Origin: Sordariomycetes sp. S80-01Y | Lineage: Eukaryota > Ascomycota > Sordariomycetes | Assembly: GCA_037042185.1 (NCBI GenBank) | Contig: JAXQJY010000029.1 | Location: 1,984,001-2,048,000 of the forward strand | Direction of reading: 5' to 3' | Length of the DNA: 64,000 nt | Shown here: positions 9,076 through 21,500 of the stretch, piece by piece | Layout: each line of letters starts with the position of its first letter | Position numbering within the stretch: position 1 is the first letter of the stretch | Translations under genes and position numbers: made by a program | The notes under the pieces: generated by a model | Database searches by the model: none | What the model saw: the letters and a program-made list of their open reading frames with translations, nothing else | Told to the model about the DNA's origin: nothing

Positions 9076-12000
9076 GGTGACAACCGGGGATTGCAGGCGT
9101 TGGGCCAAGGCGTAGGGGTTGCGGGATTCGGTTGGCGAGCGGACAAGGTCGGCAGCAGGAGCTGCGCAACACTTGCTTTACGGCGTCCGCTTGGGCTCGG
9201 GGTAGAAAACCATACGCGAGGGCGGATGTGCAGTCGGTGCACCTAAGCGAGCGAGCGATCTGAATTGAGGGCGTTCTCGAGAGAACAGGCGCCGTAAGCG
9301 AGTCGGGGTCGGGTGCGGAGTTGGAAGCCTCAGGTTGGAGCCGGGGGCGTTTCCACCGAGCGCGGCCGGGGTTACGAAGCAACGGGCAGCGTCGAAGGGT
9401 GAGGGAACCGTTGCGGTCGCTCGAAGAGGGGAACAGCCAATTGATGTCGCGGCATAAGTCGAAGAAGTATGTAACAGAGAAGAGAAGAGGGAGCGGAAAG
9501 GAGAGGAGAGGACAAGGATGGAACAGCCAGGTCTACGAACAGGGCGCAGATGCAGGTGCAACGAGTGGAAGGAACCAGGAAGGCCTGCTTGCCCGATTGA
9601 CGGGATGATGGACGGCGGGAAGGCGACTGGAGCGAGCGACGAGCGTGGCGGCGCGGCGTGGCTCGTCGGAAACAGGAGGTTACAGAAGGCCACCAACCGC
9701 TAACCGGCGAGTCGAGTGCCCTGTAACTGGCGCGGCGGGCAAGGCTCGGGGGGTACGAACGGTGGAGACGGCTGCGAATGCCAAGACCACCCCGGAGCCA
9801 GGACATGTGGATTGTGGAGCCTGGAGTCGCGACTGTTGGCTGGCGCGGGCCAAACTGCCTCAGGCTGTACTCAGTACGGAGCACTAACGAGTAGGTAGGA
9901 GGAGTAGGTAGTGGGGGAGGCGGACGGCCAACCTAACCCGGAACCTCCAGTCGTTGCCTCGCTCGAGCCACCACTCGTAGCTACAATATTCCGTGCATAC
10001 GTACGCATTCCGTACTGGACTGGACTAGACTAGGAGTCAGTCACACCTGAACCTGGGCTCTCGGGTCCAAGGCTCTCCCATGAGCCAGGACATAGTCGTA
10101 TTTCTCAGCAGAGTCCCCTCCATCAGACCGCACCATCATTTTGCCCTCGTGGGGCTCTGGAGGCCGCAACCATCACTGCCAAGCGGCGTCGAGCGGGGCA
10201 CGACCTTCCTAGTCCCTCAACCAACTTTGCCGCAGTTAACTGGAGGAGCGCTGGCAGGGCAGAGGCCCCCCAGCGATCGAGAACCAAGCTGTCTTTCTCT
10301 GCTGAGTCTCGAACAGCTCCTGATTCTTTTCCGCCTACAGCAATGGTAATGCCATCGGCGTCCCCGTCCTTCTGCAGCGGCCGGGTGCGGCTGATTGGCC
10401 CTCGCGCCAACGTCCAGGGGTGATTTGGTTCTGCACAGAAGCCCAGCTCAGGGTGCATGCCCTGCATATCCAGCCTTCTCGTGGTTGGTCGCTGCCAGTC
10501 TTCCCCGTCTTCTAATTCGCGACGGCTGCGGGATCTCGCCTCTCTGCTCGGGATACGCCGTCCTGGAGGCCGGATGTCCAGCGTCACAAGTCGCGAATGC
10601 GGACGCCCAAGTACCAGTCTGCACCGCGCGGTCTCGAGGGTCTGCGATATCCAAGTTGAGGCTGGACGGCGCCCTATTTCGCCTTGAGCTAGTTCGATAG
10701 CGCAGCCTCACATTGGTCGTGGGAGGCGAGAATCGGGTGCCCCTCACAGCTGCTGGACACTTCCCAGCCGGCTGTCCAAACCCTCACCGTTCGTCGAAAT
10801 TAGCCGGGAGGCACCACGGACGCTCTCCGAATCAGTCCAGCCGCCGCGTCATGACTAGAGCCGCCGAACTCTGGCTCCTGCGCGGCCTGTGGCGTTGCGC
10901 TTGTCACCGTCTGCAACCAACAAAGAGGTAGCGCCATCGGGCTGGCGCCGACCGGCCACTGTCACTGAAGGTTGGGGATGTGGGGGAAACGGTTCCGATC
11001 GTCCTCGAGGTTTGGAGCGCAGCTGCTCCCACTCCTCTGGACAGGGATCATATATGAATGCTCTTCCCCACTACAGCTGCCCGGGGGGGCAAGCATTTCT
11101 ATTGGGCAGGCGTCACGTATTACCTCGCAATTCGACAACCTTTGACGGGACCCTAGAGCCCAACATGGCGTTATGGCTCCCTCTACTGCTGTTAATCTAG
11201 GGTAGCTCTTAGCGAGTGTGGGGTTGCCGACTCTCGCCAACATCATCATGCGCCAACACATTGCAGACACACCAATCACACCCACGACTTCGGTACCGTA
11301 TTATGCGCCGAGTCGGTCCTTTCTCAGCACACCGGATCACTTCTCACCGCACTCTTTGTCCAGATGTGCGAAGATCGACGGTTGAGCGTGACTGTTTGTG
11401 CTCACAAGGAGGTCAAGTCTTGGGGCGATGCCGACATCCATTGTGGTTGCCATGTGGCTCGCTTGGCGGAAGATTTAGGACGCATGTGGTACAGTAGTAT
11501 AGCTTGGGCTGCGGTCTGATACCCCGCCCCCGCAAAGCTCAACAGATTGGTATCATGGAATGCCAGGCTGCTGGTTGCGGCTGACGTTCCCCAGACAGGA
11601 GCAGTCGCTCGCCCAGGGACTCGGCGCTCGGCGAGCTGTCCGAAGCGCTGGATGAGGTCGTTGTTGCAGTAGCTCGGTTGCCATGAAGCCTGGGCAGTGC
11701 TTCCATGCATAAGGTAGTGTCGCACGAAAAATCCACTCTGCAGACTTACCATACTAAGGTGTCAAAAGGGAGGAGGCACGTGAGCCTTCAACATTTGCCC
11801 AAACCATGGCTTCAACCAGTCTAATGCGCGCCTCCACTGCTTCACTAGTCCTCGAATGTTGTTTGGAAATACGACTGCGCAGGTGTCGCTGCCTGCGCGA
11901 ACTGACAGCATTCAGAAATCAGGCATGCGTGCTGATGTCGCAGGGTACGGGAAAGATACTGAGGGCTAGGGAAGACGCAAATGAATGTGTTGGTCTCAAC

Positions 12001-12204
12001 AAATCGTCGCAATATACATGGCCTGCCATCCCAGGGGTATCCTTCACTCTCTGCTCGCCAAGCCCCCCTTTGAGCCGTGTACACCGGGTGACAACAAACT
12101 TAACAAGGGGACAACAGGACAAAGATGATCTCCACATCTTGGGACACTCAAATCCTTGGACTGTCGAGCTGGCATGATCCTACTGGGCTAAGAAAGCCTC
12201 GCTT
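9076..12204. other. Long intergenic region, creB upstream / phosphate carrier downstream
   Basis: 3.1 kb, GC-rich, with no protein gene I can support. Overlapping open frames on both strands here (for example 9178-9696 minus) have Arg/Ser/Pro-rich translations without family motifs, as expected of noncoding GC-rich DNA. It must hold the creB promoter and leader. No tRNA boxes, transposon ends or tandem repeats were seen. Confidence 0.6.
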
Positions 12205-13458
12205 CTACTTCTTCTCCGTTGGCGGAGGACCACCGCCCGTGGTAGGCAGACCCATGAAAATCTTGAAAGAGTCCTGCGTCACAGTCAGCACGAGCTTGTC
12301 TTCCGTTGTTGATAATAAGACTTACGTAGATCATCCATTGGAGACCTGTCAAGGTACCGATCATGACGATGCGGACAGGCAAGCCGTTCCACAGCCCCGA
12401 GAAGCCAATGTCCTTGTATATCCGACCCATGGCGCCGCCAAACGCCTCACCGGGCTCGCGGTAGGCGTTGAGCTTGCTGACCATGACGTCGGCGGGGTGA
12501 GACACGATGGCGCACAGAATTCCTGCGAGGTAACCGCCGCTGAAGGCAACACCGGTCTGCGCAGCCTTGCTGTAATCGCTCTTCTGCCCCGGCATGCGGG
12601 CGTACATCATCTCGACGATGGTCTCGAAGGAGGCGAACTTCATCATGGTGTAGGGAATCTGGCGGCCCCAGAGCGGGTAGATTCCCTTGTACAGACCAGC
12701 CCAGCCTTCCTTGCCAGCGATGGACTGGATGCCATCAAAGGTGCCCTTGTACGGGTTGGGCATCTTACCCTGCATGCGAACCTTGACAGCCTCGAACGGA
12801 CACAGCGCAATGTCAGCGAGGAACTCGGCAGAAGCCGAAGCAGCGAGGTAGAGTCCAGTCTTGTACTTGTGTGCTGCCTCCTCGCCGGCCATATCCGAGT
12901 AAGTCTTCTTGAAGTACTCATACCACCCGTACTTGAAGGCTCCTTGGGCGGAGTATCCGAATAAAGTTGGACTCCAGCCGGTCATGATGCCGCGGAAGCC
13001 CTCGCCACGGTATATCTTGCCCCATGCCTGGAAATTGCCCGTGTAGAGCTTGGAGTCAACCTGGCGACGGGTCTTGACGAGGTCAAGGGGGGTGACGGCG
13101 GTATGTGTGAGGCCCTACGAGCCGTCAGTCGTCGATCCTGAATTCGTTTGTTGAACGTGTATTATTTCAACAGGTGGTCGCATCGACTTACACATGCCAT
13201 CAAGCCACCTACGGTGCAAGCAGCATAATAGCGTCCAGAGTACAGCTCGATATTCCCCGTCTTGGCCTGCACCGTGCCGCTGGCTTTCTCCAGCGTCTTG
13301 GTAGCTTCATGCCCAATCTTCTTCGCCTTGTCCTTTCCATCATCAACGACGGAAAATGCAGGGTAGAGCTCCGTACGGGCCTGCCACGGCGTAGGGTTGG
13401 TCGCCGGGCTGGACAGGGAGGATTGGAGGGCGTCTCGGTTGGGGAAGAGAGGCGCCAT
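12205..13458 (-). CDS. Mitochondrial phosphate carrier (MCF family)
   Basis: Inner-membrane carrier that imports phosphate for ATP synthesis (yeast Mir1/Pic2, human SLC25A3). Exons (minus): 13192-13458, 12326-13114, 12205-12273; introns 77 and 52 bp with GTAAGT donors. Product about 374 residues. The three carrier repeats each show the signature: PLDLVKTRR, PFEAVKVRMQ and PADVMVSKLN. Phosphate-carrier hallmarks are YYAACTVGGL at helix 1, GWSPTLFGYSAQGAFKYG in repeat 1 and GLWNGLPVRIVMIGTLTGLQ near the end. The N-terminal about 70 residues are extra-long and Ala/Lys-rich, as in other filamentous fungi. The last exon encodes a Gly/Pro-rich tail ending TEKK. ATG 13458 is the first Met in frame. 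Confidence 0.95.
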
Positions 13459-14343
13459 GGTGATCAATGGACGGAGGGGAGACGTTCAAAGATGGCACTT
13501 GTACGTCAATGACAAGCAGGTCCAGCAGGCGTCGGGAGGGACTGAGCTGTTTTGTTTAGGGAGGTTCCGTGAGAATCGAGACGAGGGCGGAGATAAGGAA
13601 CTGGTTGAACCCCGAGTCTCACGTTGGTAGGCTAGCAGGTGACATCACATCGAGCTGGGCACTGGCACCCCGCGGCCGTCGCCTGGATTGGCCTGAGGCT
13701 ACAGCGAGATATTCTCGCCCATCGGCGGGATTTGATGCGGTTTGCGGCTCTTCACGGGCCGCAGTGGGAGCGTTTTGGAGGTCATGAGGCTCTGACGAGG
13801 CGGTTCCTGTGGAGCTTGATGAGCTGCCGCCCCTGAGTGAGTCTTACATCCAGGCCGTGGTGGGCCGTCACGATGAAGGGTTGACGCTGTGCAAGTCGTC
13901 GCAATTGGCAGGTTCAACTTGGCCTGTTGCGCTTCTCGAGCTCTATATTAGAATGTCTAACACCCAGACACCATCACATCAAGTTCATAAACACCTGCGA
14001 TGGAGCAGTCCAGTGTCGTTGCATCGTGGATCCACGCCTGTCGTCGGATCGCAACGGCTCTTACACGACGCCAATCCCGCCGACCGCCCCCCACTTGGTA
14101 CGAGTGTCGCCGCAAATCCCTGAATCCATCTTTCCGTTCGTGATTCAGCCCCTCCGCCGTCATCCGTCAATCGACGCTGCAGAATCCCAATCTCGAAAAC
14201 ACCCTCAGACCTGCCGAGCCACCCGATCGCCAGCCCGCGCGGATACCCACTCTTCCCGCGCCTCGCAATCCCCGATCTGCTTTTGAGTCGAGCGACAGAC
14301 ACGGACGAGACCCCTGCGCCCCCCCGGAAGAAGCAGAGCGGCC
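13459..14343. promoter_or_regulatory. Divergent intergenic region, phosphate carrier / CBS protein
   Basis: 885 bp between two divergent start codons, so it holds both promoters. CTATATTAG near 13944 is a weak TATA-like element for the CBS gene. Nothing else recognised. Confidence 0.5.
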
Positions 14344-14908
14344 ATGGCGGCAGCAGCATCCACGGCCGATGCCAGCAAACCCTTCGCCTCGAAGTGGTCA
14401 TCGCGGTATCGCGGGGTATGTCTCTCCCCTGTTTGAGACCTGCGTGCCGGAGCGCCATTGCTAATGCTAGACCATCCAGGCTACCGTTGAAGACATCGAC
14501 CCCCCCGCCGCCCTCTCCCTCAACCCCTCCGACCCCATCTCAATGGCCCTCCTCTCCGCCTTCGAACGCGACTACACGCACCTTACCATTGTGGACGCCG
14601 ACACACGGTCGCTGCTGGGCTACATCTCCATACCGCACCTCCAGTCCCTTCTCAAGTCGGGCAAGGTGACGGAGAACGACCCGCTGTCGGCGGCAATGAC
14701 GAGGTTCCAACGGAAGGGGAGGAAGTACAGAGTCATCACCATGAGTACTACGCTGGAAGAGCTGGAGGCTTTCTTCAGGGGCGATGCGCAGGGAGAGGGC
14801 GAGTGGAGGGAGACGTTTGCTGTCATTACGGACGAGGGGAGGAGGTTCGTGCTGGGGGTTGCCACGGTAGGGGATCTGGAGGAGTTTGTGAAGAGGCGGC
14901 CAGAGTAG
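14344..14908 (+). CDS. Small CBS-domain protein
   Basis: Two exons, 14344-14415 and 14480-14908 (64-bp intron, donor GTATGT, acceptor CATCCAG, phase 0), encode 166 residues. The spliced join reads SRYRG-ATVEDIDPPAAL. The body is a CBS pair (Bateman module): first unit LTIVDADTRSLLGYISIPHL, second unit RVITMSTTLEELEAFF to FVLGVATVGDLEEFV. CBS pairs usually bind adenine nucleotides and regulate other proteins, but there is no attached enzyme domain here. The N-terminus is Ala/Ser-rich. Partner and ligand are unknown. The gene is divergent from the phosphate carrier and converges on the lipocalin-like gene with 227 bp between stops. Confidence 0.85.
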
Positions 14909-15135
14909 CCGGTGGTCATGTCTCAGCCGGTGGTCATTTCTCGCGAACTGGGAGCCAATTGTCGCAGAACGGAGGCTGTTGATACCCATCGACGAAGAAT
15001 GAGCGTGCCATCATCGGGTTAGGGAGGGGGGAGCGATGTTGCACAGGCGGAACAGATCTACGTTCAACAACGATTTGGTTCTCATGACGGCGAAACGCTG
15101 CATCCTTCAACATCACAAGTCTACATGTCTATACT

Positions 15136-15779
15136 CTATTCCACGTAGTCGTACACAAGCCTGACCTCGATGCGCTCACTGTCCTTTGTGACCAGGACGT
15201 TGCGGCAGTACCTCCTCAGCCCGTCGACCTGCTGGAAGCCCCAGATCTGCTGGGCGATCCAGCCCTTGTCCTGGCTCTCGACGTGGCTCCTCAGGAACTT
15301 TCCGTCCTCGGGCACCTCCCAGCCCTTCTTGAGGAAGTCGTCGGTGACCTCGTCGAGGGTGACCCACTTGGTCTTGCCCTTAACGGTGCCGAAGAGCCAG
15401 TCGCTGTGCTCGCGGAAGACGTCGTCGAGGCAGCGCTTCTCGTGGGTCGATGTCAGGCCCGAGGCCGACTGCTCGATGTCGATGTGCTGGATCACGTCGG
15501 TGGACTCGTTGGGCGGGTTGGGCGGCGCCTCGTAGGTGTTGACCTCGAGGTGCACCGTCGCGACGCCGATGGCCTTGCGGATGAGAAAGCCGACGCCCTG
15601 CAGCTGGAAGACGGGCTCGGGGTTGTCCGAGAGGCTCTTGTTCTGGGGGGGTTCGTGTCAGCCACGGGGGTTTGGTTCAAGCATGTGAAGGCCCCGGGAG
15701 AGGGGGAGTGGGGAGGCAAACGGACCATGACATATTTGCCCGTCAGGTTCTTGAGGGTCTTCTCGGGAGGGGCAGCCAT
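15136..15779 (-). CDS. Conserved fungal lipocalin-like small protein
   Basis: Exons (minus) 15726-15779 and 15136-15642 encode 186 residues. The 83-bp intron has an unusual donor, GTCCGT, but a good branch site (GCTGAC) and CAG acceptor; joining gives LTGKYVM-NKSLSDNP, which matches my memory of homologues that read LNGKWVMNKSLSD. Later segments are GVGFLIRKAIGVATVHLEV, HIDIEQSASGLTSTHEKR, GWIAQQIWGFQQVDGLRRY and VLVTKDSERIEVRLVYDYVE. The alternation of short strands and the WxGF/YxRxVxVTK pattern suggest a beta-barrel of the lipocalin/fatty-acid-binding type. No signal peptide, so cytosolic. Function is not established; the ligand cannot be guessed. The gene itself is well supported, the fold less so. 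Confidence 0.75.
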
Positions 15780-17276
15780 CTTGTAGGGAGAGCAGGTCGC
15801 AATGTTTCTATGTAGGAAGCCCGAGAATGTAGTGGGAGAAAAAACAAACGAGAGAGTGAAGTTGGATGCAGGAACCAGACCATCTTTAAGCTTCCCCTTG
15901 CCGGCCACCACCACACCCCCCCGTTTTCCCCTCCTCCTCTTCGATGGGGTTTCCCATGTGCACTGGCAGCGCCACTCCTGCCTGAATCGACCCCAACCAC
16001 CGGGCCTAGCACCACTGCAAGCCCGAACAAGTCAATCACGTTTGTCCCATGCCACCGCAGCGCCGAGGCACGTCTCGCTGGCCTGGCGTGGCCTGAGCCC
16101 GGTGGGTTCGATTCAATTTGGCACGAGCGAGCGTGGGTTTCCACCATGACGTTTCCCTAGTCGCTCCGCCCCGCTGCCGACGGTCTGCGGGGCAACTCGT
16201 CCGTGCAGCGATCAAGATGCGCCGTCGTGCGACTCACCAGCAGAAAGTTGATCTGTTCTCTGGTTTCCGTCCCGTCCCTCTTCCTGTCAATCACGGACAT
16301 GGAGAGCATCTCGTGCAGCAGAAACGCCTTCACAGGCCGCAATCCCCGTCGGCCGCGGCTTGCGCACCCGCAATGACCAGCCCGAAATAACTGCCTGTGC
16401 TCCGGAGGGGGCTCATGTGAAAAGGACCAGTGTGGAGGGTTGCATCGGGGGGGACGTCCCCAGCCTGCGAACGTGTTTCCCTTCTGATCTTGGGGCGCCT
16501 CGACCCTGCTTTCCCCAGGACGACTTCATTGGCTTGCCGGGATGGCACACCCGTCAAACTGGGTCTGCAGCGCGAGCTTCATTGCCGGAAAGGGCGAGGA
16601 TGAGGGGGACAGGACATCATTTGTATGTGATCAGGCACGGCTAGAATCCTATGAGGGCAGTAGGTCGCCAGGTTAGGTCGAGTTGGGGAAGATGGGGGTT
16701 GGCCTCTCTCAGTCACGGGGATATCTTACCCCAGAGAGCCTAGTGGTTTTGCCTCGGCCGAGCGCACGCATCTTCACGAGGACCGGATCTTTGACCAGGT
16801 CTGGGACGCACCAGCGCAGGCTTGAGCCAACAAAATCATCCGCCAAGGACGTCGAGTTGCTTCATGCGACTCTCTGGAGTCAATTATTGCATCCTCGTCT
16901 CATCGCTTGTCGCAGGGATGGGGCCAAGATGGATGAGCAGTACCATGGGTTTGTATTTGTCGTTGTATATAATTACTTGTAGTATCGACTGTATCGATCT
17001 GCATTCCACGGACGCGCCGTCCTACTCCAATGCCGTCCTTCCCACCGACACAGTCGAAACGCCCGCATCCGACAGACAGCCCTGACTTCCCCAACCACCG
17101 CAGCGGCGGTCTGGGCTGCCTTGGCCATCGGCACCCCTTGTCGACGTCCTTCGGGCGGGATAGGGGTATCTTTACTCCAAAATCGACCCGAACCGCATAC
17201 CAGCGGCTCTATGATGCTCGCAACATGATCCGTCTCTTATTTATATTCGTCAAGTCGTCTTGCCTCCATAAACGCT
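15780..17276. other. Intergenic, lipocalin-like gene upstream / SDR downstream
   Basis: 1.5 kb with no supported gene. It contains the lipocalin-like gene's promoter and the SDR 3' flank. Open frames present have no family motif. Confidence 0.55.
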
Positions 17277-18522
17277 TCATGGCCACCACTTCATCTTTTT
17301 GTAGCTCTCAATCACCTCCACGATCAGGTCCTTGGTCATCTTGGGTTTATCGTACTTGAATCCGATCAGGGACTCCAATCGGTCGCCATTCATACTCAAA
17401 TCGGTGTCCTTGAGCAGCTCCTTCTCCATGAAGGGAGTCAGAGGTCCAGGGCGGGCGATGCCGGCATCGGCCAGCAGGTCAGCCCACGGGGCCAGAGTCT
17501 CATCGTTGACATCGTCCACCACACTGTCTAGGTTAAGGCGGGCAAAGGTGCTGATGAGTTGGCCCTGGAAAGCAGTCTTGATCTGGAAAACGTCGGCGAT
17601 GATGTCGGCAAGCGTCCCCTGGGTCGTAGCGCCTTTGTCGACGACGTTGAAGGTCGGGACGTTGCCCATGGAACCAGTGTCCCATCCAGCCTTGCCGTTG
17701 CCCTGCCAGGTCGCGACGTCCCACAGCGCTCGAGCAACGTCCGAGATGTGCGCCGTGTTGGTGCGCAGATCCTTGGTCCATAGCCACTTCATCTCATCCT
17801 CGATGTGCTGATACACGCGCGCCATGCACAAGGCCGTGGCAACCCATTGAGAAGCGTACGGACCATACACATGCGGCAGACGAACGATGACGAGATTAAG
17901 TCTGCAGCGATTAGCCATGGCCTGCGCCGGCGCAAAGCCTGAGATGGGTAGCTACACGTACCCCTCGATTTTAGCCAACTGCTCCTCCGCCTGGAGCTTA
18001 TAGGTGGCGATCTTGCTCCATGGCTTCAGCTTGTCGCCTTCTTTGCTGGGGGAAGAGTCGGGCTTGTACACCATGCCGGTGCTGAGCTCGACGAAGGCTT
18101 TGACGCCGCGCTTGGCGGCCTCACCACCGACGGCCAGAGACAGATTCAAGGATCGCAACTTGTAGACCTCGTCCTCCTGGGAATATCTCGTCTCGCCTCC
18201 GCAGTTGAAGACATAGTCCCACTGCTTGCCGTCGGCGCGGTCGAATATTCTCGCCAGTCCTTCTAGTGGAATGTCAGCTTGGCAACGCACATATGTGATG
18301 CTGCACAGAAAACACACCTGGTCTGCTTGCGTCGGCTTGCATGAACTTGTCCGAGGAGCAGGCATCGGCAAACTCAGGGGCGAGCCATGCTAGTTGGGGC
18401 AGGACCTTGTCGACGAGGCGCACGTCAGAGGCGAGGTTGTTGTTGTGGATGTGAAGGGCGAGGAAGCGGCCGATGTAGCCCAGGCCCCCGATGATGAGGA
18501 CCGAAGGCTTGTCGTCAGCCAT
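17277..18522 (-). CDS. NAD-dependent epimerase/dehydratase family protein (extended SDR)
   Basis: Exons (minus) 18318-18522, 17962-18262 and 17277-17901; introns 55 and 60 bp (GTGTGT/TAG with branch GCTGAC, GTACGT/CAG). Product about 376 residues. An N-terminal Rossmann fold carries IIGGLGYIGRFLA (GxxGxxG dinucleotide loop) and VRLVDK at the end of strand 2. Further on are DYVFNCGGETRYSQED, FVELSTGMVYKP, NLVIVRLPHVYGPY, and a C-terminal substrate half ending MKKMKWWP-like. The active-site region reads SKIATYKLQAEE: the Lys of the KLxAE context is present, but the Tyr normally four residues before it is Ile and a Tyr sits directly before the Lys. Substrate unknown. No neighbour suggests a pathway. 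Confidence 0.85.
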
Positions 18523-21500
18523 TGCGACGATGTGTCGAGGGCGCGCGCAGAGCTGAGGCTGCCTCTGGGAAGCAAGCTGATTGAGTCTGAGACGGTGGTG
18601 GAGTCCCAGGCGGGAATGGCGCTAGAATCGCGAGGCGCGGCGGCGGAGTAGGTTTGGAGCCGTTGAAGGCAGCTCTGGGCGCTGAGGTACGGTGGGAAGC
18701 TGTGCTTAAGGGGGACAGGACTGGCAGCTATGTCGAAAGGGCAACGGATGAGAAAACGCGAAGAAAAGGGGGATGCTAGGGTTGGTCAGAGTTGGGCTGG
18801 AGGTTGAGGGGAGAGGGTTAGAAGTGGGAGAGGTCAGGCAGCGGATGGATGGAGAAGTAACGAAATGACGGGGCGTGACGGTCGACGGGACTGTGGGGTG
18901 GGGATCAATTTCTCTGAGAGCAGTCCACGGGGTGCCACGATCAATAGAAGTGATGCTATCGTAATATAATATTTGATACATGTGCCCAGGGCTCTGCGAG
19001 CATCAACCAGACACGATAAGCTGCAGTCCGATTTGAGTTCCCATCTGGACAGCCTCATGCTGCTGCTGTTCCTGCTGTTGCTTCAGGGTGCTGTTGTCTT
19101 CCCCCCTCCTCCTTGGGTATTCCCCTTTTGAGCGCCGTCGGGCCCTGAACATGGACCCCTCAGGCTGGGCTCCGGGCGCTGCAGGAGCGTCACTGCCGCT
19201 GTCGCTGCCGCTGCCGCTGCCGCTGCCGCTGGCACTATTGCGATACTGGGCCCCCCTTTGGCCACCGCAGTGAGTACCTTAGTGCCACTGGCAGCTACCA
19301 GCCCATCTTCGTCACCGCCGGTACTACGAGTTGAAGTCCCGAGTCATTCATTGTCTGCTTACAGGTAAGGTAGACGGGCACGACGCTGCCGCAGCGCGAG
19401 GCGCATGTCGCGTGTGATTAGCACAGGCAGGATCGTCCTCCTCTGCAGACTGCAGCGCATTTCCACCTGCACTTGCAGACGCGGTTTGTCTGGTCTGTCG
19501 TTGCACCGACACTGTACGTACTCGTACCTGCAGCTGAGGCTGCCAGTCATCAAACACCCTCAGCTCAAAGTTGAGGCTCATCGGGAGCGCAGCACTCATG
19601 GGTCCGGAGCCCGGGGATGTTACACTGTCGCCTCGTACCGTTGATGCCGTTGCAGCGGATATGGGGGTTCCCCCCCTCAGCAGTGGACGGGATGTGCGAA
19701 TAGGGGGTCGGGGGGGAGGTGCCTCTCTGCCTGTTCCCAGCGAGAGGCGCAAAGCCGACACCACCATCACAAAGGCAATCAGGAATAGGGCGGGACGCCA
19801 TGTGCCACCTTCTGTGGAACGAACCGCCCCGAGATGGGGGGTCCAGGATCAAGCTTCAAGCCTAGCTGGATCAGGCACGCTGTGAAGGCCGACAACTGGG
19901 AGACGTGCGTCGCCATCATGGATATTTACCCACGATGCTGGCTTAGGGCGTCGTTTTTCCTCACCGTCGCTCGCACCGAGCTTCACGAGTTCGGCCTCTT
20001 TGAGTTCTCTGAGGAGCCGAGACTCGGAGTCGCGGAATAACGAGCGCAAGGCGCATCAGCCGACTAGGCCCCCCTTGGGCTTCTGGAAGAAATGGAGAAG
20101 ATGGCCGCCGCTGCGTCCCGCAGGGGTCCTCGGTGTTTGATTATTACACAGCACTGCGTACGGCGCCTTGACGATGATGATGCTGCCCAGCCTGAGCAGC
20201 GTCCGCGAACCCGTCAAACCCCCAGACCCCTGCTCCCGCTGCTCGTCCTGTGATCATTCTTGGGACATTGACGAGTTTCGCATTCAGGCCCTCTGGGTTG
20301 TTGGAATGGCACGGCAGACAGACCCTCGAATGGTACCTGCATCCAGCGTCCCAAATTCCTACCCTCCATCTTCTTAACACCGGCGTCGCGCCACCAACGG
20401 CTATTTCCTTGTCCTCCCGACCGCTGCTCCGTAAGCTCCACCTCCTTTCCACGCCGGCCAGCGGCTTGCATGGCAAAGACCAAACTGCAGCCAGAGATCC
20501 GAAAACCGCAGCGAAGAGGGCTCGGTCCCCATTGTCGGCAATCTTGTGGTTGGGCAGGCGGACCTCCCCGTGTGCCAACCCATAGCGTTGGTGCGTCGAA
20601 AGGCGATGATCCGTTGAGCGATTCATGGCCCCCAGCCCGGCTTCCTAGGGGTTGGAGTGCTATCGGAGGTGATTATTAGGCCCCGAACCCAACCAAATCA
20701 CAAGTGTGTTGGACTGCTACGTCTTCCACCAATGAAGCGTTGCTGTTCCTGTCCAGGCTGCTGATTTCAACCTTACCGAGTGAATTCCCCCTTGGCTCTG
20801 TCTGATTTGCTGTCACATTGGCGCAATATTTTCGCTAGATATTGTCACGCCCACGCGAGTCACTGACTCGACCGGCCACACCTTGACAACTGCGTGTACC
20901 AACGACGACGCCTTTACGAGTCAAGAAGGGCAATCCTGACCGAGGCTGATGGAATCATCGCCTGGATCAGGGTCGTTGCCGGGGGTCTCGGCTGACGATC
21001 CGGGAAACAGTCCTTCCATTACGGACTATGTGATTTTTGCTTCTTTCGCAATCTCAACAAATGCTACCCCTTTATGCCCGCATGAAGTCTGCTCTCAGCT
21101 GCGGCTCGCTTGCAGAAGCCAAATTTCGGCGCTTCGAACCGTGATCGTCAGCATGCTTCGCGAGTGTTGATGTCGTCTTGATCCTGGGAGGAATCGGCCG
21201 ACTGAGAAACGTCAGTCTTATCTCGCGGCGTCGTCCCGCCGCCCCCCCGAAGCTGGCTCCCGGAGCGATGCTACATGCTAGCATTGGTAGCCCTGCTCCC
21301 GTCATGCACGTCATTCGGCACGAAACTTGCTGTGTAGAGCTCCGCTTGCTATATCTTCATTCGATGGGGGACCTTACTATGGTCATCGCGCTGTGCGTGC
21401 GTGGGCGAAGGTGCGCCGCTAACCAGGAGGGATGACCCGCTACCCAGGACGCGGGACGGATGGCAGGATTGTCAGACCTGCAGCTCTGGCAGCAACGGGC

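Noticed and set aside
9178-9884. Overlapping 170-codon minus-strand frames upstream of creB
   Set aside because: No start context, splice support or family motif; translations are Ser/Pro/Arg/Leu-rich noise.
12125-12964. 279-codon open frame on the plus strand
   Set aside because: It is antisense to the phosphate carrier exons, whose three carrier signatures fix the minus strand as coding.
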